From Laccaria trichodermophora (taxonomy: Eukaryota; Basidiomycota; Agaricomycetes; Agaricales; Hydnangiaceae), in contig JACTVC010000004.1 in assembly GCA_018417955.1 (NCBI GenBank), forward strand, positions 744,001 through 808,000: a stretch of DNA of 64,000 nucleotides, read 5' to 3'. Positions within the stretch are counted from its first letter, which is position 1, and each line of letters begins with the position of its first letter. The notes below the pieces were generated by a model. It was not told the DNA's origin. It ran no database searches and saw only the letters and a list, made by a program, of their open reading frames with translations. Shown piece by piece: positions 1 through 10,896 of this stretch. Made by a program: the position numbers and the translations under genes.

Positions 1-405
1 TGAAGTGTGGTAAGCATAATGCAAGAATTACAGTTGAAGGCCCAACAAAGGAATTATTATGAGCCTCAGATAATTCACTGCAGTAATCTTGCAATTGAGA
101 TAGCCGAGTTGTAACTAGTGGCTGTTGACCAGAATTGTGGCTGATCCATGACAAAAATTTGTAAGTGGTGTGTAAAGTAGATGAAATTTGGTAAGCATTG
201 TGCAAGAATTTTAGTTGTAGGCCTAACAAGTGAATTAATTTGAGCCTCAGATAAAGTTCTGCAATTGAGGTAGCTGAGCTGTAACTAGTGGCCGTTGACT
301 AGAATTGTGGCTGATCCATGACAAAAATTTGAAAAGTGGTGCAATCATGGTATCCAAGTTGTAACTAGTGGCCAATGATCAGAATTACAGCAGACCCATG
401 ACAGG
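1..405. repeat. Degenerate tandem repeat, ~180-bp unit, about 2.3 copies
   Basis: The phrase GTAAGCATAATGCAAGAATT at about 11 recurs as GTAAGCATTGTGCAAGAATT at about 191. The following landmarks (GAGCCTCAGATAA, GTAACTAGTGG, GGCTGATCCATGACAAAAAT) recur in the same order. A third partial unit (GTAACTAGTGGCCAATGATC ... CCCATGACAGG) ends near 405. No coding signal was seen. The stretch 406-818 has no supported feature beyond one 61-codon open frame at 504-689 that resembles nothing I know. Confidence 0.75.
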
Positions 406-820
406 GGAGAATGATTTTGAAATTGCTTTCCAGCCTTTTACAATGACTTGCCAATATTTTATAATTCCAAGAACCTTGTCAGAAGTCCAAAAGTAGGATA
501 TCAATGTTCCAGCAACAAGAACGTAGGAAGATGATGTATGATAAGTTTAAAGTCACAGGCTTCTACAACTATGGCAGCCTACTAACAAAACCTGCCAATA
601 TTTCAATAATTATGAAAATCTGGTTACATACAAGAAGGATAGAAATATTCCATCATCCACCAAAAACAAGAATTGTGGATGATACATGACAAGAGTCAAG
701 AAAGTTGAATCTACATCTGAGACTTCTGCAAGGACTGTATTTCCCTTCCAAAGTTTTCTGTGGTGCCTGCTTGTAGGGTGAATTGGGTGTCATTATCTGA
801 ATGCTACTCAAGGAAGAATA

Positions 821-1494
821 GGGGAATTCAAAGTTGCCATAGCGGCCGCTTCAAAGCGGTTGCTACAAAAAAGTAAAATTTCCCACGCTTCAAAAAAGTT
901 TGAAGCGGATGGAGATCTGGCTTTGATCTGGCTGCAGCAGCAAAATCGCATTGGGCGTCAATCAGTCGGGGTTTCAATTTATATCATCCCCCGCTTTTGG
1001 CGCTGAGCAGCATCAACTTCTCCCTTACATTTCAAGTGAAAAAGACAACCCCGTCTGTCTAGCAAGTGTCCAAGTGGCTGGAACTATTCTTGTAATTTTT
1101 TTGATATAAAGTTTTTGTGCAGTTTTTGTTGGACTGATTTTAATTATAAGGATCACTAAACATTAAATTTAGATTGGAACTTGGGTGAAAAAAAAAATGA
1201 AAAATGCATATATACAGTGCATGTATTATATATAACCTATATTAATTGTTTTCTATGACTAAGAGCAGGTAATGGCTGTTGAACTGCCATACACACCAGC
1301 GAAAACAATTATATTTGTGAGATTGAAAATCTTCGGAGTCTGAAAGTTGGAAGCAGCAACTGAATTTGAACCGATTCAAAGCGATTCAGGGATCATGCAC
1401 TTGTTGAGCGATCAAAGTTGAATCGCTTTGATGGAAGTAAATTAATCTGTAGCAACCATTTCTAAGCGGCCGCTGCGTCAACTTTGAATTCCCC
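821..1494. mobile_element. TA-flanked MITE with ~45-bp terminal inverted repeats
   Basis: The left end reads GGGGAATTCAAAGTTGCCAT followed by AGCGGCCGCTT and GGTTGCTAC. The right end is its reverse complement with few changes (GTAGCAACC ... AAGCGGCCGCT ... CAACTTTGAATTCCCC). A TA dinucleotide directly flanks both ends (819-820 and 1495-1496), as expected for a Tc1/mariner-type target duplication. The 674-bp interior has no long open frame, so the element would be non-autonomous. Superfamily assignment is inferred from TA flanks alone. Confidence 0.85.
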
Positions 1495-1578
1495 TAATGT
1501 ACTTTGAAGATGCTTGATTTCAACTGTCTATCTCCATTTGGTAGTCTCAAAATAAAATCAGTGAGAAGCTGAGGAATA

Positions 1579-4500
1579 CTACATATAAGGGGTATAATAA
1601 AATCCCTCTGGATCCTTCAGCATTCTTTGGGCCTCCAATACAGTGAGGTCTAGCCTTTCATCTCCTTTTCTCCATGGTCTTCTCTTCTTCTCTCTCTTCT
1701 TAGAATTTGACCAGTCTGCTGGATCACTGAAGGGATTCTTCCAAGCAATTTTATTTGCATGATCTTGGAGCTCTTTCCTGCGGTGCTTGGCTTCTGCTTC
1801 TGCCTGGTGTTCTTGCTGATGGCAGATGGTGGAAAATTTAGTTCTCAAAACTACCATAATGACAACCAAACCAAGTACCTCCATGGTGGATATGTGTTTT
1901 GAGCTTTCTGAGACCGAACGGGTGCGCTTTAGACTAGAACCAGCAACAATCTTTGACTGTTCCATTAGAATAATTGAGCTAAAATAGAGAGGAAATTTAA
2001 TAAAGAAGGATCTAGAAAAATAAATGCTTACCTTTGTAGCTCTGGTTTCTCATATAAATCATTACCCTCAACATTCACTTCATTTTCTTCAAGAGCTACC
2101 TCTTCCATCTCTTCATCTTGTATCTCATAGTTCCATACATTGATTTCATTGCTAGAATCTTGACCTTGGACTTCTTCTTCATCAATGGGATCTTGGACTT
2201 CTTTTTCAATGATTTCTTGAATTTCTTCTTCTTCTTCAATGGGATCATCATCTTCAATGGGACTTGTTGAGGTTCTGGATCCATCTGGTAGCCTATAAAT
2301 ATGAGTAGTATTCAGTAGAGTGCCCACAAATGCAATAGAAGCAACAATCACATACCTCTCTAAAGGTTTTCTGCCTACATGTTCATCCATTAGCCTTATA
2401 ATCTGTAGCTTTGTTAAACTTGTTTTTTGGGGTCTTCCTCTCTTTCCTGTGCTAACCTACAGGTATATCATTTGATTAGAAAAATATCAATCAACAAATC
2501 AAGTAAATATTTTACCCTTGCAGGCCTTCCAGGCTTCTGAGTTCCTGGTTCAACCCCTTTCCATTGCTGGCGATTCAGAAGTTGTTCTCGAAATTGGGCC
2601 AATCCGATAGTAGTTTGGAATCCAAAGCATTTGATGTCTTTCTGGACAGGAATCTAGACATATAAAAATTTAACAATCAAATTAATAGAAATATTAGGAC
2701 ATACTTTTGAAAGAGGAACCAGAGTCCAATCCCTTGGAACTTGGGCTTTGATTATACTATATGCCCTGAGAGGCTTGGAATAAAAGTAGACTTGCACTTT
2801 CTTGGAGTTGCCAGTGACTGCTTTCAAATTAGAACCTTTATTGTAAGTGAGGCCTATGATCTGGTCAATATTAGCCAAAGAAAAGAAAATATTGTAACCT
2901 GCCTATAGTATGCTCTGGATCTAGAAGACCAAGTTTTGCATACTTTTCATAGAGCTTTTTTGGAACATTGGCATATGCTCTACGGAATACCTGAATATAT
3001 TTGTCAATATATTTTGTGTTGGAGGTTTCGTTGAAGGAGAAAGGATTTTGGGTGTTTGGAATGGAAGAGACAAGCCGGTAGAATTCGGTAGAGGAAAATT
3101 GGGTAACATAACAATAGATGGCATCTTTGAAATCTTCATAGGATTTATCATTTGAACAGATGAGGTAAGATGGCATGCCTGGAAATATTGCATTCAAGAA
3201 AAGAAAGTCATTGGCACAGTGACGACCAAATCCACTAAAGGCACCAAATGGGTTGTTGCAAATTTCTTTAATGATGGGCCTTCTGGGAGGGTTGGGAAGC
3301 AAACTTGTATCAAGGGCTGGCCTTTCCCTTCCTTCAAGAGTGCCTGTAGATCTGTAAAAAAAAATTAAAAATATCTCAGCCTCACAATGAAGAAATGGAG
3401 GTACTTTCTTGCAAAGAATGAGTCAATTCTGTGATTGGAATGTGCTTTTGCATGTGCCTGGTGGAGAGCAGCTATCTCTTGCAAATAGATTTGATGTTCC
3501 TGACAAACATCAGCTCTCCACCTGTCTAGAGCCTGTCTTGCTAATTCTGTCTCCAAATGCCAGTCAGGACCTCCACTGAAGGCAGAGCTGAAAAGACTGG
3601 TCCATGACTATTTAATAAATGATAAGATTTTAGCTCTGATAAGAGAAAGAGGTGGAAGACATACAGACTGAGGGTTTCTATAATCAAGGTCAGCCTTTGA
3701 CCAGCCTCCATGGCAGCTGACAACATGAAATCTAACAAGCCCAGAGAAGTCACTCAGAGCATAGGTCCAGTTGTCTGAAACCCATGCAGCATACAGCCTA
3801 ATGGTTCGGGATTCAGTGGAATTCCAGCCATGTGAGTATTCAACTTTGAATCTATCTGGAATAATGAAACGTCGCATCAGATTAGCTTTGACTGGGTCAG
3901 GGTTTCCGCCTGGAACATCATTTGACACTATCTCCTGATAGACAGGAGTTGGTAACACCACGATGTTTCCTTCAAGACCTAGCCAGATGAGTGCTGCATG
4001 TGGACCAGCAATCATCATGAGCAACTTTCCCCTTTTGACACATATGAGGTTCCCAGATTCTGGGTTCTCTAGTAAGTACAGCCAAGGCTTGTCCTGAGAA
4101 TGTTCAATCCAGCTTGCTGGGGGATATCCATACTTAGCAGCTTGGCTTGAGTCCAAGTCTGAATCATCAGAAAGCTCTGGAGCACCAGAAATATATGGAG
4201 CATCAGAAAGATTTGGAGCATCAGAAAGATCATCTGGAGCATCAGAAAGCTCTGGAGCCTCAATTGAAGAGCAAGGAGGTGAAGGTATGTCAAAAAATAG
4301 TGAGGAGGAAGGTGAAGGTGCATCGTGTGTTGCTGGAGGGGGAGAATTTGAAGGTGCAGGTGTGTCTGGAATACTAGTAGGTGAAGGTGAAGAATTTGCA
4401 GAAAAGCCAACATTGCAGTCAGATTCATGTTCATGGTAGTTGGATCGGTCAACTGTGAGAGTTGTATAAGGTCTTGTGGCAGTTCCCATAGAAAAGGCAA

Positions 4501-4887
4501 TAGGAATAATCTCCAAGTGGACTATGGAAAGTTTTGCATGTCAGTGACCAACTTGAAATAGGCCTTAATTTTACTGATAAGCAATTACATACAGGAGGTG
4601 TTGGCAAGTTGCTTCACTGTGAGATTTGTCCCCTTTGCATTGTTGATAATATTTTCAATTCCATTGATTTCCTGAATTTCTGGCATCTTGTGGTGGGATT
4701 CTGGTGAATTGCTGCGGTGCTGAATGTTGGCTTGAAGAAGGTGTTGCTTATATAAGCATTCTTCACAAAAAAGTTCATGCTGGCTTATGGCCCAGGAGTA
4801 CAGTACCAGTACATAACAACTTGCGTAGAGAATCCCACAGGACAACCATACATGTAACCCATAACCTGCGAAGTTGTTCACCCCCAT
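1579..4887 (-). CDS. Multi-exon hypothetical protein with AT-hook-like motifs
   Basis: A spliced minus-strand gene that I do not recognise by family. Consecutive exons join in phase at consensus sites: donor GTATGT at about 4604 to an ATAG acceptor at about 4527; GTATGT at about 3666 to AATAG at about 3609; GTACCT at about 3405 to TTTTACAG at about 3356; then further junctions near 2990/2900, 2704/2655, 2520/2445 and 2033/1989. The stop is at 1579. The first large exon holds a Pro/Ser-rich region with four to five LSDAP-type repeats (about 4147-4290), then a compact hydrophobic domain (KPWLYLL, HAALIWLGLEGNIVVLP). Later exons carry two GRP-centred basic motifs (QKPGRPAR and GKRGRPQK), which resemble AT-hooks, then a run of acidic residues and a basic C-terminus (KKREKKRRPWRKG). 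The start is uncertain: the frame is open from 4887, and a methionine at 4686 is an alternative. The 2990/2900 intron is the least certain junction. Possibly transposon-related; function unknown. Confidence 0.6.
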
Positions 4888-7818
4888 TTCAAAAAGACAT
4901 CGTCTTGTAACTTAACACAAGAAAGACGACAGACCGAGGAAGAGCAAACGTGTTGAGACCACCAAGTTGAATGGAATGTTTTCCATCTCTTCCTCGAGTT
5001 CCGCTTAGAGCATTACTTGCTCTAGTTCCGCGGCCTTCTCTCTTGTACGTCCATTCCCGTCTTCGTCTTTCTCCTCCCCACCGGCACTAACCTTCTCAGC
5101 GGCGCCACCAACCTTCGCATAACGGTCCCACCCAACTCCAACTCCCACTCCTTCGTACTCCTGTTATTGGTTATTGGTTGTGTAGGAGAGTGGGAGAGTC
5201 TCCCGCCACTGGATACGTCAGGCCGTGGCCTATAATGCATAACAATAACAACCCCGGAACCAGTCACCGTTGTCGCAATGCCCGCCCTCTTCCTTTCCCC
5301 ACCCACACCAGCACTGAAAAGAGGGGGGTCTACGTCTACGAGATGTTGTTGTGTGGCAGAGAGGAAGGGGACAAGAGTGTTCTTGGCCTGGGCCACTGAC
5401 AAGTGGGATTATTGTCATTGGAGGCATAGAGTTCGATGGGATGGAAGGTATGGCAGCATGTACAGTCCTGCTGTATCCATTCGAACCTCAGCGAACGGAG
5501 AGCCTGTGCCTAGGAGAAACCAGAATTCATGGGAACGGATGGCAAACCTGTACCTATTGATGGGAACCGGAAACGACAGGAAAACCCATAGGCACAAATG
5601 GAGAGCACGAGCCAGAGCCGATATGTACAGGCGTAAGCAGGGGCAGGGCGGGTACGGCGATTGAATCGTTTCTCCTTCCGTCTCTTCCCTCAAAATTTGC
5701 ACTAGGACCGTGGCCAGCACAGGGCTAGAAGCAGAAAACGAGAATAAATCGTGTACTGTCCCCTGCGAGGGAAGAGTGCGTTGTTGTCCTGCTCCTCCTC
5801 CCCACATCAACGCTAAAAGAACCCCCAAATCCGGCCTCGTAGGACATCTTGAAGCAGGGAGCGGGAGGCGGAGAGGAGGAGGATGGTGGTGGGTTTTGGG
5901 AGGATCAAACCTTTGATTCAATCCAATTTTTAGCACTAGGTAGAAATAAAAACAAAAAAGAGAAAGAGTAGAATTAAGGAAAGAAGAACACGTACCTGTC
6001 AAAATCACCCTCGTTCAACCTCAAAAACGTTTTCCCATGCAGTGGTATCATGCGTCAATTGGTCCGGAATCTCCCTAGCCCCAACACCATGGAGAGTGGA
6101 GGAGAGGTGGGCAGATAGGCGTGTTAGTGACTATGTTTTTGGCGTCTTGTGGGTATGGTAGACAAAGGAGGGTATCAACGCGTTTCGTCCTCTTCATCTC
6201 CATCCCGTTCCTATGAAGAAGACAGAGGAGACGAAGACCTGAACGGAGGTACAGACAAAGACCTTGGTTCCTCCGAAGTCAAGCTCTGACTATACCTATG
6301 CCCGCTCTCCCTAGAAAGCTTGAACTTCGTCGGAGACACCTGATGACTCGGGGAAGGCGCGTGGATGGGACATAGTGGTGCTGTGTGAGTATAATACTAT
6401 GGATTCGATGGTGCTGGATGGTGCTGGATGGTGCTGCGGTAAAGAGGAAGAGCGAGGAAGGATTGTTTTTTACTGCGTTTAGAGGTATAAAGATGACGAT
6501 GGAAGTAGGGTCTTTTGTGGGCGAACTTGTGCGGGGGAATAAAAGGGTGGATGTGGATGTGCGGGATCGTCATTGGAGGTTGTGGATCTGATATCACTGC
6601 TATGGACAGCTTTGACTTGCCAAGTTCAAGTTGTTGTGATCGACCAAAGAGGTGCTGTCACGGTGGTCACATCATTGAACCGTGATGTCAACCACTTGTC
6701 TTGAAGTCGTTTCCGTTTCCTTCAAACCAGACATGAGATTAAACAGTGTTACGGTAATTCAAAGGGCAGGAGACGTACTCGTTAGGCGTTTGACATTCGA
6801 CGATCCCAATGCCCTGTTGCAGCGTCAGTGCAGGAGGCAAAGATTCGATTACAGGTTTGTTGACCTTGAACATGTCTTTGCGAACTTGCGTGACTTCATT
6901 ACCACGAGGCGGGAAAGACTCTGGACCAGGATGGTAAGAATCCAAAGGAGACTTCCCGAGCTTACGTCTTTGAGGAGAAATGATCACTCTAGCTGATTCG
7001 TCTGAGGGCTAAATAAGTAAAAGCCTCTGGTGCCGGCGCCTTTGATAGGAAAACCTGTCTTCTTGGCATGGGCGAAGCCCAACTGATTTTCGAAATCGGT
7101 TCAGAGTGTCTGCGTCTTCAAGTTCATTCCAGGCTTCGTCTAAAATGGGGTTAGGTCAACGAAAAAGACTCAGATGGCAAGGCACCTTGATTTGGAAGTC
7201 GACGTCGAACGTACTCACAAAGGTGGGCCAAAAACCGGGCACAAAAGTGAGCTTAGTGACCTCTGGTAGTCCTTGAGGGTCCGCAAATGACATAACCCCA
7301 TCCCCCATCGTCCTCGCACAACGAGCCAGTTGGCAAATGCCAGAATCGAAGTATATGCCTGGGTTATCTCGACGTACATGCCTGGGTTATCGGAGTAGAG
7401 CTTGTAATTGTAGTTGAAGCCGACTCAGGCAGATTTTCATCGAGCAGTATCATCCAACGCCTGACCCACACCCTCGTCGCGAGTTTCCTCTGACAACGCG
7501 CCGGCAGGAGGATATCGCCTGAGATGGATCAAATACAGATTTGTGCATGGATTGCTGACAAGAAAAGCGCCAACCAACTGAAGGACCGCCAAGGACTCTT
7601 ATGATTTCACTCGATGAGCCACCCTTCAGGATCGGGGAGCTTCAAGTTATTAGAAGGGACTGGATGAGGAGGGAATTCGGACGAAGCCAAGAGGGATGGT
7701 AGTAGTGAGACAGATCAGAAAACTCATGCCAGTGGCTTGTGACTCCGAAAAGTGGACTTCATAGTCGAGACGTGGTGGCTTGACTTGCTATTGATTCCAG
7801 CCAACTTCGACCAAGAGG
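4888..7818. other. No confident gene; GC-richer stretch with overlapping open frames
   Basis: Many overlapping open frames of 60-200 codons occur on both strands (longest 5415-6008 minus), but none shows a recognisable domain and they overlap each other. Open frames at 6682-6996 plus and 6739-6987 minus are equally unconvincing. The part below 7.8 kb lies downstream of the subtilase relic on its coding strand, so it may include a decayed C-terminal part of that gene, but I could not recognise the catalytic-Ser motif or the C-terminal domain here. Confidence 0.4.
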
Positions 7819-9437
7819 TTATTTCACAAAAGTACAAGTCCCCCGCCTAATGATCCACAAACTTGGACAAATCAGGTGTACTATCCGGAAGTGGCTCGCA
7901 TGCATCATCAACGATAGACGTAGCATAAATAGGTGAATCCCCAGGTGTAGGCAAGGGGAAAGTGGCAAAGTAGATGATTTGGTCGTGTGGGACGCCCGTT
8001 GACGTTGAGTTTTTGGAGAGGAATGACGGTGCTTTTCAAGTCGCAAGTCGTCAGAAAGGAAGGAAAAAAGAGGAAAAACAAAGCTTACTTGTCCACGCTA
8101 GATACGGAAATCACGTCAACGCGGTTTCCTGGACTGGAGCTGTACCAAGACCCTGAGGCACCCTTCACATTACATAGCATTAATGATCTATCCAACTTGG
8201 AGAACCTTTGAGAGACAGACATACGTCGTTTCCAGCAATAGTGACGACCTTACCAGACGCAGCGATCCTGCTCGCCACTACGCTACTTGACGATTCAGTC
8301 CAGCCGTCCGGACCGCCCAGGGAGAGAGTCAAAATATCTTGGCCGTCTTTGACGCCCCTTAGCAGAGCTTCGACGATGACTACGTAGAAAAAAGGTGAAT
8401 TATAGGTAAGTTACAACGAAGGCAGGCAAGAAACTTACTATCATCAGTTACAGACCCAGTGCACCCAAACACCCTATAGGCAGAGAGAGACGAGTCATAC
8501 GCCACGACGACGACTTCAAAACAAAAAGAAAGGGGGTACTTACCATCATACTTATCTCCAACGAAATCGTATCCCCCAATGACTTTATTCCCTGGACCAA
8601 ATTTTCCACCGAGTAAAGGATGGGTATAGTCGATACCAGTGTCGATGCTAGATTACGTTACGTCAGGAAGGAGAGATAGAAGAGAAGAGGAGTGCGTACA
8701 TCCCGATCTTGATGCCCTTTCCGGTGATACCTTTCGTGTTGCTTATCAACGCCCTATTATCGCATGCTTAGAATCCAAAGAAGACTTGGAAGAAGAGAGA
8801 AAAGAAACACCGTACGGTGAGGATGTGGGTCGATTCCGAGTCTGGTGGGATGGTAGGGTCCGGAAACGACGTGTACGCTGACGGGTTTGGGCCTTTGGAA
8901 GGTTGTTACGGGGCGAATGGCTTTGATGACTGGGCTGTTTTGGAGGGCGATTGCATCCTGTTTTGTGTTAATGATGTGGAGTTGGGTTGAGTTGGTTTGA
9001 GGGACGTACGGTGGCGCTCTGTGGATGTATGCGTTATACATGAGCATTTATGAAGAAATGAAGAAGAGACGACGTACTGTGACGGTCAAAGCAGCTCCGA
9101 CGAAGAGGTCTGGTGAATTGTACTCTTTGTCGACTTGGAAAGAAACGTCACGCAACTTGAGTAAATCGTACACTGCGTCGAGAGACTGTAGCGGATTATC
9201 GTCAACCAAAGAATAGCAGTGGCTCCTGTGAGCGCTTATTCGCTTATTCGAGAGGTTGACAACACCATGACCCTTGAAGACCCTTCGTCGTGAAGGTTGA
9301 CTAGGCCATTGAATAACGGGTAAGAAGCATCTGTAACAGCAATCCAGTTGAGTGGTTAAAGCTAGAGAAGAACTAGGCAGGTATTTTGTCGCATACAGAC
9401 AAGTAACCAGCATGGAACATGAACTAGTAGGAGTCAC
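7819..9437 (-). pseudogene. Subtilisin-like serine protease (S8, Vpr-like) relic lacking the catalytic His block
   Basis: Read on the minus strand the pieces appear in family order. First comes an I9-like propeptide (LDAVYDLLKLRDVSFQVDKE, FVGAALTVT, then VIKAIRPVTTFQRPKPVSVH at about 8960). Next is the catalytic-Asp exon (GKGIKIG, DTGIDYTHPLLGGKFGPGNK at about 8570-8650). The oxyanion-side block follows (VFGCTGSVTDD, GVKDGQDILTLSLGGPDGW, VVTIAGND at about 8230-8470), then GASGSWYSSSPGN near 8120 and a PA-domain-like stretch near 7830-7980 (IYFATFPLPTPGD, DLSKFV). The exon that should carry the HGTH active-site histidine between GDKYDG and VFGC is absent: only a short intron separates them. 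The PA part is broken by stops and frame changes, and no GTSM serine motif was found. This is therefore very likely non-functional. The family would be a secreted fungal subtilase. Confidence 0.8.
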
Positions 9438-9486
9438 GGTTACTAATACTAGGTCAAAAGGTTACTAGTCACATGAGTCCAAGTGT

Positions 9487-9687
9487 CTACTTACCTAATC
9501 TTGCCTCCACTTTGTCAATTATAGATCGCTCTTTCACAATCAAACTAATTCCAATATTTGTGGTAAGGCCATAAATGAGGTCTTGCTACCCAAGGAAATA
9601 TACATTTTATATTGAAACTGAGTTTGGATAGTACTTAAGCGTGAAGAAGCAGCTATGAGGTACCATGTGACCAAGTGAGTCACGTGC
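9487..9687 (-). repeat. Left terminal inverted repeat of the candidate Plavaka element
   Basis: In reverse complement this stretch reads CACGTGACTCACTTGGTCAC ... CCAAACTCA ... AGCAAGACCTCATTTATGG ... ATTGGAATTAGTTTGATTG ... GAGCGATCTATAATTGACAA ... GGAGGCAAGATTAGGTAAGT. The same order of landmarks is found at 22018-22220 in the opposite orientation relative to this copy, and again at 33434-33635. The outermost base is not certain: similarity fades just outside CTACTTAC at 9487, and no clean target duplication was seen. Confidence 0.8.
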
Positions 9688-10084
9688 AATTCACGGTCGC
9701 GACTTCAAACAGTGGACTGGGACGTGAGATGACTCCAAGGCTCTCATGAAGGTATGTTTAGTCTCCTCCATCTCGCGCCATTGACTTATTCCCTTTGCAG
9801 GTCTACCTCCCTGCTATTGCAGGTCATGTTCCACCTCAAATTGTCCGTGTAATTAGGTTTTGTTATTTGGTCCACCGTGAGCGCAACGCGCCAACATTCT
9901 ATCGTTCATTACTTACTAGTACAGGTTTTTGATTCAAGAGTTCGGCGCGCCAAACGGCCTTTGTTAATCAATCACCGAATCAAGGCATATTGCAGCTGTC
10001 AAGGACCTGTGGCAGATGATTATTACAAACCAATAGCTCGATAAGTTAGCTGCTGCACGCCTTCCAAGCTAGGGCTCAACGCCT

Positions 10085-10690
10085 CCATATGCAGCAGACA
10101 CGACCCACCCGATGTCCAACCGCCTCCCACCACACAACCAGAGGTCGACACAAGCAACGAAGACGATGATGAAGGAGCTGTTGACAGCAACATTCTGGGT
10201 AGTCACTCTCTCGCGAGAAAGCTGCGTATGTCGTTACATCTGTTTTCTTGAGTACTAATTGGCTGATTGACCTTTCTACATATAGTCTCTAGGCTATCAC
10301 GCGAGATTACTGCCCTTTCTGATCAATTGGGCACATCAGAACCTCCCGAGCTTGTCCGACGTTTCTTGTACCAACAAGAAAACCCTGACTCAATTATCCC
10401 CCTAGGCCTAGTGCCACCTACCTCGCTCCCAGTGACAAGTCCGGCACCCGAGGAATGTTCCGAGAACGTATTTGGGTGGTCAGCTCATGGCGGAAAGGGC
10501 CACCAAGATACGATTGTGCCTTTGTTGAGCAGGACAGCAAACCTGCTCGTCGCTCGCATACGTTCTTTTCAATCCTCCACCACCACGGTGTGCCCTCGTA
10601 TCATGGTACTCGGTCATGCTCGGTCATGGAGGTCATGGAGATAAGCCCGTACCGACACTGGGATGTGGAAGGTAAAGCCTGACCGTGATG
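10085..10690 (+). CDS. Possible short hypothetical gene
   Basis: A 125-codon open frame (10267-10644) begins directly after a likely intron (donor near 10200, acceptor TATAG at about 10288) and may join an upstream exon around 10088-10200 rich in Pro, Asp and Glu (EVDTSNEDDDEGAVDS). The peptide SRLSREITALSDQLGTSEPP could form a short coiled coil. It lies between the left terminal repeat and the 3' end of the Plavaka transposase. I do not recognise it, and it may be a decayed accessory gene. The surrounding 9690-10084 and 10691-10896 hold nothing I can support. Confidence 0.3.
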
Positions 10691-10896
10691 ATCTTGGGAA
10701 CCCCATGTTAGATATTATTCACCTTGACTCTGCTCATCTGATGGGTGTTTGTGACGGCTCAACACACGCCTTCCTCACAACTCCAATTTTCACGATAGTT
10801 TAATTCTTTCAAAGCCTTCTACGTAAATGCACTTATCCCTCACTTCGTTCTACTAGGCATCGCCGCAGTATGTACTTGTAACATTAGTAGCAGTGA

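Noticed and set aside
4147..4377. Plus-strand open frame rich in HQKALEHQKD repeats
   Set aside because: Antisense shadow of the in-frame LSDAP repeats of the minus-strand gene.
5022..6008. Minus-strand genes suggested by 126- and 197-codon open frames
   Set aside because: No domain, overlapping plus-strand frames of similar length and no convincing splice sites; better left uncalled.
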